Positions 22,491 through 34,375 of a stretch of 64,000 nt of DNA are shown piece by piece; positions within the stretch are counted from its first letter, which is position 1; every line of letters begins with the position of its first letter. Made by a program: the position numbers and the translations under genes. Below the pieces are notes generated by a model. The model did no database searches. It was not told where the DNA came from and saw only the letters and a program-made list of their open reading frames with translations. The DNA is taken from NCBI GenBank assembly GCA_015680685.1, contig MNCI01014516.1, forward strand, positions 62,001-126,000, given 5' to 3'. The DNA comes from Gnetum montanum (Eukaryota > Streptophyta > Gnetopsida > Gnetales > Gnetaceae).

Positions 22491-23336
22491 TTTGATACCA
22501 TCTATTATGTTCTCTCTTTTTGAATGGTAAAACCAAGAATAAAATCAATTAGGTACACATCCAATTCCCCCTTGAATACTTTGGGAAATTACTTCTTCAA
22601 GCCTAGAATATCTATTGGAAGTTCTACCTACATATCATCATGATTAAAAGAAAATGTTGATACAAAAACAAAACCAAAATTAGTTTTATCATGTTCATTA
22701 ATGTATTTCCTATCTCCATGAAGGATTAAGAAAGCATTAAGTAATCTTTGCTATCTTACTTATTCAACTATTACTTATACAACTATTATAGGAATTAACT
22801 CATGGATTCTATCAAATCTAGCTAGACTTCATACATTTTCTTCTTAATCAAATTAATAACCATTGTAAAAATTCCAAGATCTACCAAGAATTATATTAGC
22901 ACAATCAATTTGAATCACATCACATTGCAAAACATCATGAAAACTCTCAATTTTAAATTTTAAAGCATATTGCTCTACCACCTCTTGAGAGTAATCCCTA
23001 GATAATCAATGTATCTTGTAGAGTCTATGATAAGGATTAGTTACCAAAACTAATCTAGCAACTACCCTAAATGAAATAAAATTTTCTTGTGCTCTTCCAT
23101 TACTCAAAATATGAATCCATTCACTTCTAAGTAAACATCGAGCCCTAATTTGAAATAAAAATTTTCTAGCAGGAATGGTTTCTTATATTCACATTCCTCA
23201 TGAATTCATAAGAAATTAATTTAAAAAATATCTTAATATTTGGGGTATTAGAATTAGCTCTTTGAAGATCTTGAATTGATTTCTCCTCCACCTCCATGGT
23301 TTGTACATATTTTCCCTTGGCTAACTTAAGAGGTGG

Positions 23337-24182
23337 ACATTTCCATTACTTGTTTTCTCATTCTTTATACTTGAAGCACTAAATATTGGATGAGTTGCTT
23401 CCTTAACCCTTGCCTCCATTGCCTTGGTTCTTCTTCTATTTTCACTTATTTTCACTCTTTTTTTGTCTTTTTTTTTCATGGCTTTCATCTTTGTATTTAG
23501 GTTTGGACTTAGATCCCTTCTTAGATTTGCATTCTCATTTCTTCCCTTAGAAGATTGTTTGTCCGTATTACCAAATCCATTAAGTTTCTTTTTTACCTTG
23601 AGTGAAAAATTATAAGCCTCATCAATATTTTGAAGCTTATAGAATTACAAATCTTGCTGATACATCATTTTGAGACATCCTAGAAAGATTGTAGCTTGTT
23701 CATACTCCTCTTGGTTCACCTTAGGTTGATGAAATAGTTCACAAAATTTGATGTAAATATCCTTAACATCTTTATCATCTTGCCCTAGAAATTTCAACCT
23801 CATGAGATTTCCTCCTTAAAGTATATTTCATTAGGTTTTAATCTTTGATAGTTTGGCCATTTGGTATTTCAAAAGCTTGGGACTGCTTTTTCTACCAAGT
23901 AGAAGTCACATCTTCTAATATCGATGTAGTAATAGGTACCTATAATTGATTTGGTATCTCTTCCAATTCAAAGGTCTTATTAAATGTCTTCAACCAACTT
24001 GAAAATGTTTTGGTGCCATCTACATTATTAAAAGTCTTTAGGTATACATGTGGATGTTTGAAAGCACTTATGAATGTTCTAGAAATCCTTGCTTCATCTT
24101 CCTCATCAAGCTTACAATGGGAAGTAGTGGCCAATGATGGAGCTCTTGAAACTTTAACATACGGAAGCAGATTGCATCCCAT
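23337..24182 (-). pseudogene. Gag region of element A1
   Basis: An open stretch at 24,182-23,940 and the broken frame below it give a gag protein: helical capsid-like text with WLKTFNKTFE, then a CCHC zinc knuckle at 23,378-23,337 of the form C-x2-C-x4-H-x4-C in which the second Cys is Tyr and the His is Asn. The word VQTMEVEE follows. The same order and words occur on the plus strand in element A2 near 38,250, confirming the family. Confidence 0.7.
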
Positions 24183-24504
24183 TTGAATCCTTGGAAAATG
24201 GGCTTTTACACTCCCATAGCTAGATTTTCCTTCCTTACCATTACCTCCAACTGGCTACAAAATGTTTTTGTTACCATTTGAACATGAATGCTCATCATCT
24301 TAACATGTCTAAATATGGATTAGACTTGCATTTATTTCTACCTTGAAAATGATCTTATCCAATTAAGAAACCATTAATTAAAAGATATATTTTATGATCT
24401 CCATGTCTTTATTTAAGGCTTTTAGCTATTTCTTCGAGGCACCATCTAAATTTGAAAGAATCCTCAACCAATTTAAAGTAACAATCAACCAAAGACCTAG
24501 GCTA

Positions 24505-24528
24505 ATCTTTAATACTAATAACACTAGA
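24505..24528 (-). other. tRNA-Met-type primer-binding site of element A1
   Basis: On the minus strand, just inside the 5' LTR, TATTAGTATTAAAGATTAG aligns with the usual TTGGTATCAGAG primer site after three transitions. The matching position in element A2 (about 26,114) reads ATTGGTACAAGAG, which supports the reading. Confidence 0.55.
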
Positions 24529-24537
24529 GTAGGTTTA

Positions 24538-25330
24538 CATCTATTAATTTAACCTTCGTTTCCCACTAAATCCAAATATTATGAAAGATAATTTAATATG
24601 CTAGAAAAAAAGAAAACTAAATATCTTTAGTTAATGAAAAGAAAATTACAACAAAGATTCACAATCCACAACATTTAAATCACTTACAAAAACTTAACAA
24701 TGCTAAAAAGCATAAGGCTTTATGATCATACAATGATTGTCTTGAATGTAAGGCACAATCAAATGAGGATCTCTCCTAGAACTTAGCATTGGAATCTCAA
24801 CATATAAGTAGGAACACAAGAAGCATAGGTCAAACACACACATAAATGACCTTGGAACTATAACCTAATCATGCACTCGTACAATGTGTTCTCATGATAT
24901 CTCTTGCCAAGTCTCCCTCATAAAAACATGAAAAAGACCATAATATTTTTTGGGAAGCCAAGATAAACCATTGTTTTTGTATTTTTATATCTTATTTTGG
25001 CTATTTCCCACATTGGAATTGGGACTTCCATGGGACTTCTATTTCCCACATTGGAAGTTTCCTTGACCATACAGGTTATCTATGGCCTTTCATGGGACTT
25101 CTTTCTATCAAAAATTTCTTGTAAGAGAGATGTCTTCAAAACTTGGGGGATGTATCCTACACATGAGAGACATCTCCATAATAGTTAAGACATCTCACTA
25201 GAGACATCTTTGATTCAAGAAAAATATCTCACTTGAGACATATCAATTTCAAGAGATATGCCTCCACTTCTTTGAAGATGTCTCTAATATCTTTAAGATG
25301 TCTCTTATGAAGACTCAGATCGTAGTTTGA
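24538..25330 (-). repeat. 5' LTR of element A1, truncated
   Basis: Aligns with 18,852-19,780 over about 790 bases. Five exact TGTCTC/GAGACA words lie at about 25,115-25,315. The alignment stops at 25,330, directly before the TG of the A2 LTR. Confidence 0.8.
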
Positions 25331-26107
25331 TGTAGGAACACCTCTTTCAATTTTCTTTTCTCTATCATACAAATGGTTTTTATAGGTTTCAAGATCTAGG
25401 AAGATGTCTTGAAGATTAGAAAGATGTCCTGGCCATGAGATAGGTATTCATAGATGTCCCAAATATGGAGATGTTGTAGATGGAGTGGAGATGTATCAAG
25501 GAAGACATCTCATGTGAGACATCCCAAACCTAGAGGATATGTCTTAGCTTCTAAGAAGACATATTCCATTAGCTAGAGATGGCTCTCTTGAATATTATAT
25601 TTTTGTATAAGACATCTTAACAAGCTTCAAGATGATTTGTGTGGCTAGGTAAACTTCTGAATTTGTAGTTTCACATTGGAAAATAGCTAGGAGAAGATAG
25701 AAAAATATAGAAATCATGTATAATCTTCAAGTTGAACTTGGAGAAAGGTTTCTAGGATTCTTATCTTTATTTCTCAATAAATATTATGATTGTTTTATGT
25801 TTTTAACATGGATATTTGGCAAGAGAACATCATGAGAGCACATTAATTGAGGGCATGATTTTGTTGCAACTCCAACATTAATTTTATATGTATTGGCTTT
25901 TTTTTTCTTACAATCTTGCTTGTGAGTTGATACCTCAATTTTGAGTTGTGAAAGATATTCTCTGTCAATTATGCCTTGCATTAAGAACAATTGTTTTATG
26001 GTTATAGAGCATCATGCTCTCTAATATCATTTAAATGTGTGAGTGTTTTCAATGTTTTATGGTTGAGAAACCACTATTGTAATCTTAATTTCAATAGTAA
26101 ACTTACT
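25331..26107 (+). repeat. 5' LTR of element A2
   Basis: Starts TGTAGGAACACC and ends near AGTAAACTTACTTTA. It is the reverse-complement arrangement of the A1 LTRs, so A1 and A2 lie head to head. One exact GAGACA and many AGATGTCT-like words are present at 25,400-25,630. Confidence 0.8.
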
Positions 26108-26111
26108 TTAG

Positions 26112-26128
26112 CATTATTGGTACAAGAG
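26112..26128 (+). other. tRNA-Met-type primer-binding site of element A2
   Basis: TATTGGTACAAGAGTG follows the LTR end by a few bases and matches TTGGTATCAGAGC with a small change. It sets the plus orientation of the element. Confidence 0.6.
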
Positions 26129-26189
26129 TGTTAGGTTGATTGTTTCTTGAACTTGGTTGAGAATTATGTCAATTTAAATGGTGTCTAAG

Positions 26190-27022
26190 AAGAAATAAGT
26201 ACAAGTCCTAAGTAGAGACATGGAGAGAATGAAGTATTATTTTAACTAATGATTACTCATCTGGATGAGATCAATGAGAAGATAGGTAGAAATGCCAATC
26301 CTAGCCATGTTCTAACTCGTGAAGATGACAAGGATCCATGTTTAGAAAGTGAAGAAGTTTCCTAGTTAGATGAAGGGAATGATGAGAAAGGAAAATCCAT
26401 ATATGGGAGTATAGGAACCCATTAGCCAAGGATTCTAATGGAAGGAAATCCATTAGTGGTTAGTACTTCTTCTCTTGAAAATATTGATGAGGAAGATGAA
26501 GCACGGTTGGCTAGAGCATTCAGAAATGTTGCCAAACTTTCATATGTAGAATTTCAGATTTTAAATATGTGTAGATGGCATAAATAATTTCTCAAGTTGG
26601 ATAAAGGTACTTGATAAGAATTTTGAGTTCCAAGAGATATCAAATCAATTATGGTTACCTATTATTGAATCCAGATTAGAAGATATAGCTTCTACTTTGT
26701 GGAAAATGGAATCCTAAGATCATGAATTAAAATATTGATAATATTTTAGAAATTAAAACCTAATGAAATATAGATTAAGGGGGAAATTTTAATACTCTTC
26801 TCAAAGACAAGAAACCATTATGAAGTTGCAATTCCTAGGGCAAGATGATAAAGATGTCAAGGATTTTTATATCAAATTTTATGATTTATTTCTTTGAGAT
26901 AAAGTAAACTTGGAGGAGTATGAGTAGGATTAAATCTTTCTATGAGGTCTTAAAATGACATATTAGTATGAATTTTCATTCTATGATCCTCAAACTCTTC
27001 ACAAGGCTTATGATTTGGTGCT
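26190..27022 (+). pseudogene. Gag N-terminal and capsid part of element A2
   Basis: Broken plus-strand frames give acidic N-terminal text (LTREDDKDP, LESEEVS, ENIDEEDEARLARAF) followed by capsid-like motifs: KLQFLGQDDKDVKDFYIKF, a degraded EYE and GLK motif, and DPQTLHKAYDLVL. This layout (DV.DFY..F..L..., then .L..AY..AL) is typical of plant gypsy gag. The frame is cut at 27,022 by the copia LTR. Confidence 0.65.
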
Positions 27023-28615
27023 TGTTGGCGATCATTTGGGACTGGACTACCAACATTGGATGCCTTCAATCTCTCATGACTAGGGTCATTGGATCAAAGG
27101 TGTTCTTCAAATAGGGTTTAGGTGATGGCTAGTCTTTGGTAATATTAAGTCCTAGATACCTTCAAATAAACTTAATAGTTATAAAATGAACTAGTCATGA
27201 GTATGTGTTTGTTGTTGCAAATGTTGAAATAGTTGGATTGTGTATAAAACTATAATTGGCTATTATAAAAGAAATTCAGCTATCTTTGTCAAATACTATG
27301 AGTTTTTGAAGATTCCTATTTTCTCTAATCACTTAGTCTATATGGCCCTTATAGTATGTTACTTGTAACAAATAAAATCTTGCAAAAACATTTAAGCAAA
27401 ATTCTCCCAATCTGCTCCTAATTTCCCCTAAATAGAAAGTTCCATAAGAAAACTAGAAATAGAGGAAGATTCAATGGACTTAGAAAGATAAAGAAAAGAA
27501 ATCAAAATTTCATGAACTATCAGATATTTAAATAAGATAAATTAACATGAGGAACCACTTCACGTTAAAGATATTCCTAATTTAATAACTATGAATTGTC
27601 CAAACCTTTTGAGCTCAAGAAGCAATTTCAAAAAAGAAAATCTTATTATACTACCAAAAATGTTGTGTAAATGACAAAGTACTAGTCTCTATTTTGGTTG
27701 GTTAATAGTTGTCAAAGATTGCATTCAACAGATCCTTTAAAAATTTTGACAATTTTAAGATTGAAATACCAAGGCAATACACTTTAAAAATAAAGAAGCT
27801 ATTTCAGTTTCATCAAAATACCAAAGAGTTTCCTAGATTTTCTATGCTCAAAATAGGCAATTTCATTAAGACATTACTGTTAAATTATTCTTGAGGATTT
27901 TTAACAACATTAGCTCCTCTATAAAAAATCTTAATAGGAGTCTAATGTTGCATAAAAATAGAGCTATAAAAGCAACCTAATATAAATCCCAAAATTAAAA
28001 GCCGAGCATGATACTATCTAAACTATTAGATAAGCAAGAAAAATAAAATGGTAAGAAGTGAATTAATAGTATTAGAACAAAGTAGCTGAATTGATAAATT
28101 ACCAAGCCATCTTACAAGCTTCAATATCTTCTTCTTAATCATTTCCCCTTAAAATCTAGCCTTGAAGCCCTTTTTATACTGACTTTTGGGTGGTTAAAAT
28201 AATCATGAAAAATTAAGGGTAGTTATAAATATTACGATAGTTAGTTGTAACTACCATAGAGAAAAATGCTATACTTGAGAAGTGTGTGGTAGTTACAACC
28301 ATGATGGTGACTAGGAAGATATGATTGACAAGTGTTTGGTGGTTATAACAACCATGGTAGTTAATTATAAATACAATAGAGAAAATAGGTACAGTTGCCA
28401 AGTGTTCCATTTGGTGGTTACAACATCATGGGAAATTAAAATTTGATTTCAATCACTAAGGGACATTATAATCAATATGGTAGTTAGTCATAACTACCAT
28501 AGATATTAAAATTTATAATTGACAAATGTTCAATCTACATGGGACTTTGAAAAATTGTCCCATAATTTTTCATTCCTTTTAAAGAATAATAAATTTTTAA
28601 TTTTAATTTCTTAAT
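27023..28615. repeat. Left LTR of element C
   Basis: Aligns with 34,376-35,936 throughout, including GTGTGTAAAACTATAA-type text and the block around 27,410-27,900. The distal part (28,200-28,520) contains three to four degenerate tandem units of about 105 bases built from GGTAGTTA, AACTACCATAGAGAAAA and TTGACAAGTGTT. Confidence 0.8.
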
Positions 28616-28787
28616 AAGAATATATTATCCTTTAAGCCCAAAAACTGTGAGTATCTATCAGAATTGTGATGTTGGAAAAATTGTGTAGAAAACATAGGTT
28701 AATAAGAATATATTATCCTTTATGCCTAAAAACTATGGGTATCTATCAGAATTGTGATGTTGGAAAAAATTGTGCAGAAAACATAGG
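28611..28787 (+). repeat. 88-base tandem duplication at the inner edge of the left LTR
   Basis: Units 28,611-28,698 and 28,699-28,787 are about 93 percent alike by eye, both containing GGTATC/GAGTATC followed by TATCAGAATTG. That word resembles the TGGTATCAGAGC primer site, so the primer region itself appears duplicated. Confidence 0.8.
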
Positions 28788-29096
28788 TTAGATGACACAA
28801 TAATAGAATTGCATATGGAATCAAAGATGTAGAAATAAATCAAAACTAACCTCTAGCCATTGGTGCCTTTATTTGGACTTTTTTTTGTGAGTGTTTTGAT
28901 TATTCTATCACATCTACATTGAACAATGATGGTGTATGTAGACTCTGAGCATTTATGATAGGGACCAAAATTGTAACATTATCATGGTTTCTTCTAGTGC
29001 CTTTTTTCTTCCATGAAGAAACTTTTATACGCTAGAAAAATGTCAATTACCAAACTTTTAGTTTAAATGGTAAATATGAGACCACTCTTGTGGTAA

Positions 29097-29212
29097 CTAT
29101 TACAAACAATTGATTTTCCCATAGTGGTCACTTTTACAGAACCATTACAAACCATTGGTTTTCCCATAATGGTCACATTTATGAAACCATTACAAACCAT
29201 CGATTTTCTTGT
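29097..29212 (+). repeat. Short tandem repeat, about 45-base unit
   Basis: CCATTACAAACCATTGGTTTT followed by CCCATAATGGTCAC-type text occurs two and a half times between the left LTR and the copia RNase H region. It is non-coding. Confidence 0.65.
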
Positions 29213-29579
29213 AAATAGTAACTTTTTTCCACTTTGTCTCCATATTTAAATTAATATCCATCAAATCAAAATTTCAAGAGATGAATACATAAATCATGGT
29301 GATAGTTCCTCTGAATGTGAATATTATCTTCCATGTATTACAATGTATTCTCTCTTAAATTTAATTATTTATATGGCAACTTAGCTTTATGAATAAAACC
29401 AATGTTCATTTTAGGTCCTACCATATGTGAATCTTCTCTAATAATTGTATGCACAAACTAAATATGAGAAAACATCATAATTGAATAAGAGTTTCATTAA
29501 AATTGTAAAATTGTAAAATTGTATGTAGAAATTACAGAATGGAACCAAGTCCCATATGAACTACATGATCATTAAATAA

Positions 29580-32500
29580 GTTTAATGGAAATCATTTTGT
29601 CAAAGGATTAGCTATCATCAATTTAGTGCTTATATGCTCAACAATGATTTTTTTTCCTTAACATGTTCCCTTATGGTTAAGTACTTTCTATCGATGTATT
29701 TACTTCGATTGCCACTATTATTATTCTCAACCATAAAGACAAAATCTGAATTGTCATAAAACATTCTTAATTACCTAGATATAGAATCTATAATTCTATG
29801 GTCTAACATGAAACTCTTCAACCATACACCATGTGAAGTAGCCTCAAAACAGGAAATGAACTCTGCCTTCATTGTGTAAGTACTAACTAAGGTTTACTTT
29901 CCACTTCTCTAGGACACAATTCCTCTAGCCAACATAAAAACATAACTAGATGTTGATTTGCTTGAATCAACATAGCCAGAAAGTTTGAATCAGAGTATCC
30001 AATCACCTCCAGATTGTTACTTCATCTATACATAAGCATGTAATCGTTTGTACCTTGAAGGTACCTCATTAGCTTCTTTACAGCCCTCCACTGGTCAACA
30101 CCTAGATTAGTTCGATATGTCTCCAACATTCCCATAGAAAATGCACTGTTAGGTCTGATGCAAACCTAAGCATAGATTAGGCCTCCAATAGCTGAAGCAT
30201 ATGGAATGTTGCTCATTTTTCTTTTCTATAAATCATTCATTAGGCACTAGTTCAAATTGAACTTGTCATCCTTCACAATGAGTGCTATACTAGGTGAATA
30301 ATCTTTCATCCAAAACCTCTCTAAAACTTTATTGATATAGGTTTCATGTAAAAATCCCAAAATACATCTAGATTTGTCCCAATGGATCTTCATGCCAATG
30401 ACATAAGATGCCTCACGCATATCCTTCATGTTAAAGTTCTTAGAGAGAAATTTCTTTACCTCATGTAGAATCCATTATCATTGGTCACAAGAAGGATATC
30501 ATCCACATATAGGACAAGGAACCAGATTTTTCACCCATTGACCTTTTGGTCTATACATTGATGCATTATGTTCTCTTCAAAACCAAATGAAGTGATGACA
30601 TCATGAATTTTAAATACCATCAATACAAGGCCTATTTCAGTCCATATATGGATTTCTTGAGCTTGCATATCAAGTACTCATCACCGCTAGAGGAAAATCC
30701 TTATGGTTGTTTCATCTAAACCTCTTCCATTAGATCACCATTGAGGAATTCCATTTCTACATCCATTTGATGTAATTCAAAATCAAAATGAGCAACCAAT
30801 GCCATAATCACATGAAGAGAGTCCTTCTTAGATACAGGAGAAAATGTCTCAGTGTAATCTATTCCCTCTCTCTGAGTGAATCCTTTAGGAACAAGTCTTG
30901 CATTATATCTTTCAATGTTGCCTAATGAGTCTTTATTTGTCTTGAAGACCCATTTTCATCCAATGGTTTTTACACCATCATGAAACTTGATAAGATTCTA
31001 GACTTCATTAGATGACATAGAGTTCATCTCATCTTTCATGAAATCATACCACAAGTTAGATTCCTTACGACTCCTAGCTTGTGAAAATGTTTTGAGATTA
31101 TTTTGGGCTCATATGTTATAGTTAGACTCTTGTAGATACACTATATAGTCACTCGGAATCACTGATCATCGTACTCTAGTAGATTTTTCATAATGTTGGT
31201 TCATCTTTCTCCTGAGGAGCATGATGTTCAATAGGCTGTTTAATAAGTTTTGGTATCTGTTGTTCACCTGGATCGAATACTTCTTGATTAGTAGTTTCTG
31301 GAACTTCAATGATTAGTTGTTGTTCATCACACATTTGTGCTTTAGGTGTGTTGTGTATAATAATCAATCTTTCACTTGAAGTCTAGGGTTGGGAATTGAC
31401 ATGATCTTTCTCTAGGATAATGTTCCAAGATTGATTACTCTTGCTAATTAAGTCATTCTCAAGAAATTTAGCATTTCTTGATTCCACAAACCTAGTAGTA
31501 TGTGATGGACAATAAAATTTATATCCCTTAGAATTTTTGGCATATCCAATGAAATACCCACTTATGGTCCTTGGGTCTAGCTTCCTTTCTTATGGATTAC
31601 AAAATTTTACTTTAGATAGGCATCCGAAAACACATATATGTCACTAACTCAGTTTCCAAATTTTCCATGATTCAAATGATGTATTTAAGACAACCTTGGT
31701 TGGAGCATGAATTAATATATACATAGCCATCTTGAGAGATTTACTCCATAAGGACTTAGGAAGCTTGGAGCTGCTAATCATACTCTACACCATGCCTAGT
31801 AATGTTTGGTTTCTTCTTTTTGCCACACCATTCTAGTCTAGAGAACCAGACATAGTGTATTGGGAAATAAGCCCATTCTCTTGAAGAAACTTAGTAAATG
31901 GAACACGTGCTTGTCCATCATTAATATATCTACCATAGTATTCACCATCTCTATCAGAGCTCATTATCTTTATTTTCTTACCACACTGTTTCTCTACTTT
32001 AGCCTTAGAAACCTTAAAGGCATCTAAAGCTTTGTTCTTGTTATGAAGTAGATAGAGATAAATATATCATGATTAGTCATCGATAAAAGTAATGAAATAC
32101 ATTTGACCATACCAATCCATATCTACACTACAAATATCTATATGTATGATCTCTAATATGTCTGAACTCCTCTTGGCACCTTTCTATGACATATTGATCT
32201 AATTTCCCTTTATGAAGTCCACACAAGTGTCAAAGTCAATAAAATCTAAGGTACTAAGTACTACATCATTTACTAATCTCTTTATTCTCTTAATAGCGAT
32301 ATGTTCTAATCTACGATTTCGTAACATAGAAGATTCTTCATTCATAAGACATATCTTAACACCAACACTATCATGAACATGCAAAGAAGTACAAGAAGTT
32401 TTATTTTGTAAACTAATTTTGAAAAGACCATTTATTAATGTACCATTTTCAATAAGTTTAGATCTATAATATGAACTAAATATAGTGTTTGAAAAATTAA

Positions 32501-32900
32501 CGGAAAATCCCAATGATACAAGCCTTGATATAAAAATTAAATTCCTCAAAAAACTTGCTATATAAAATGTCTTTTCCAACTCAAAAAAAACCTCTACTTA
32601 AAACTAATTTTCATGTTTTAATTGCCTCCACATGTGAGCACATCTTTTTGCTTGAATAGATGCACAACTCACCTCCCACTAGCCTACTTAGGTTTTGCAC
32701 CCCCTACAAGAAATTAGTAACATGGATTGTAGAATTGAAGTAAATCCACCATTTTTTATGGCCAACATCAACAATATTAGATTCAAAGAAAATAAGTGAA
32801 AATTGAGTACCTTTGTTTTCAAGCCATTTTTTATATTTAGGACAATCCTTCTTTATATGTCCTTTATTCTAGTAGAAAAAGCATCTAGATTCCTTCTTAG
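29580..32900 (-). pseudogene. pol: Copia pol polyprotein of element C
   Basis: Minus-strand order is gag end, protease, integrase, reverse transcriptase, RNase H, which is the copia arrangement. The gag zinc knuckle is at 32,883-32,842 (C-x2-Y-x4-H-x4-C, second Cys lost). The protease motif WIDSG near 32,750 reads WWIYFNST, so the catalytic Asp is gone. The GAG-pre-integrase domain is at 32,579-32,199 (RRLEHIAIKRIKRLV, CVDFIKGN). Integrase core at about 32,170-31,650 has DIC, SDRDGEYYG and NGVAKRRNQTL. Reverse transcriptase keeps an intact YVDDILL at 30,509-30,498 and ASYVIGMKIH, ETYINKVLERF. RNase H at about 29,940-29,580 has STYTMKAEF and RSKYIDRKYLTIRE. Stops and frameshifts throughout make it inactive. 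Confidence 0.88.
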
Positions 32901-33560
32901 TATTAACTTGTGTAGGCAGTTTGCATTTCCACTTATTTTTGACTTGCCCCTTATTCATTCCTTGTGTAGTGATATGCACACTCTCTCCCACTTCCATAGA
33001 AATTCTACCCTCTTCTTGTACACAAATGATCATTGGATCATTGATTGATCATTTTTCTCTATCTATATTATAAGAAATATTAAATGATTCATATTATTGT
33101 GGGAGTGTGTTCAAGATGTAGTGCATAAGGAAATACTCTAATATCTTAACCTCAAGTGTTTTCAGCTGAGCCGCTATATCCCTCATTTGCATGATCTGTT
33201 CATGTACACCATGAATTCTGATGAGCTTCACAGATGAAAATTTAAGGTGCTACCAAAGACTTATCTAATGACTCAAATTGTTCATCAATTGCCTTCATCA
33301 AATCTTGCACATTTTCATATTGTTCCAATGAATCATGCATACCAACCAAGATCTTGGTCTTTATGAACATGACAAAAAGGTTTTTCATAAGAACCAACAT
33401 CATCTAGTTGACTATTTCCCATAATGGCAAGTGATTCATCCTTACAAATAGCATAGTCAATGTCCATTTAGCTTAAATGAAGGAGAATCCTGTCTCTCCA
33501 CACCTTATAATTATCGCCCTTTAATTTAAGAATATAACATTTAAATTTAGAGTAGTTCAT
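32901..33560 (-). pseudogene. gag: Copia gag of element C
   Basis: Broken minus-strand frames upstream of the zinc knuckle contain copia gag-like text (KWWKYRLSKH-type Trp/Lys-rich words at about 33,520 and helical text at 33,380-33,150). Identified mainly by position between the leader and the protease. Confidence 0.5.
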
Positions 33561-34375
33561 AGGTTTTATAATTGTATAAATTAAAACATGCTTATGTCAC
33601 TAAATTTGATGTTGAAATACTATATGACATGTTTACTAGTGTAAATCATGCAAAAATATGAATCAAATGACATAAAAGTGCATGTGGGCTAAATTTTAAT
33701 TCAAAAATATTCATCTATTCTTATGATGAAACTATTAAATTATATCCCTTTTCTTAATCTATGTGGAAAAATTAAGAAAAAAAATTTAATACATCATCTT
33801 GATTAATCATATTAAATATAACAAAAATTCTAGTGGGATAAAATCTATTATATTAGATGTCATTAATCATAATTTAATGTTTATTTACCTTATGTGATCA
33901 AAAGCTTCTAATATATAATTTTGCACAATTAAAGATGTTGTGGCTAGTCTCTAATTATACAAAATTATATAGATCACTAGTAATAATTTTTATGCAGAAA
34001 AACTATGCATATATCAATATGTCACTTTATAGATATATAAAAAAAGATGCATAAAATTAATTATTTCTAAAACAAATTACCAAATTCTAACATTAATATG
34101 GCAATAAACATGAGTTGTTTTAGAAATATTAATAATAAGTAACTTTATTCTAATACTATAACATAGATGTGGCTATCAATATAAAGGTTATGTGATCGAG
34201 GTATCCTATTAGAAAATACAAACAATAATGTAGAAGCTATAATGGGAATAGAGAGCCCATGTAGGGAACATAGAGGCTAATCCACACATATCTTATCTTT
34301 ATTGGTTGTTGTTCTAAAGCATGGGGTCCATCCTTGCAAGTGGGGCACTTTCTACCATGTGGCCCAGGGACCTTT
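33561..34375. other. AT-rich leader of element C with GC-richer edge
   Basis: 33,561-34,230 is non-coding and AT-rich. The 75 bases before the right LTR (34,300-34,375) are unexpectedly GC-rich (GGGGTCCATCC, GTGGGGCAC, GGCCCAGGGACC) and read on the minus strand as GRKCPTCKDGP. Their origin is unclear; no primer-binding site was recognised here. Confidence 0.4.

Larger units (their letters stand above)
18852..25330 (-). mobile_element. Element A1: decayed chromovirus-like Ty3/gypsy retrotransposon
   Basis: Direct LTR copies at 18,852-19,780 (3' LTR) and about 24,538-25,330 (5' LTR, truncated) flank a minus-strand gag, reverse transcriptase, RNase H and integrase in gypsy order. LTRs begin TGTAGGGACA and end near AAGCCTACA on the minus strand. 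A tRNA-Met-type primer site lies next to the 5' LTR. The missing last 110 bases or so of the right LTR stop exactly where element A2 begins, so A2 inserted into it. Confidence 0.85.
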
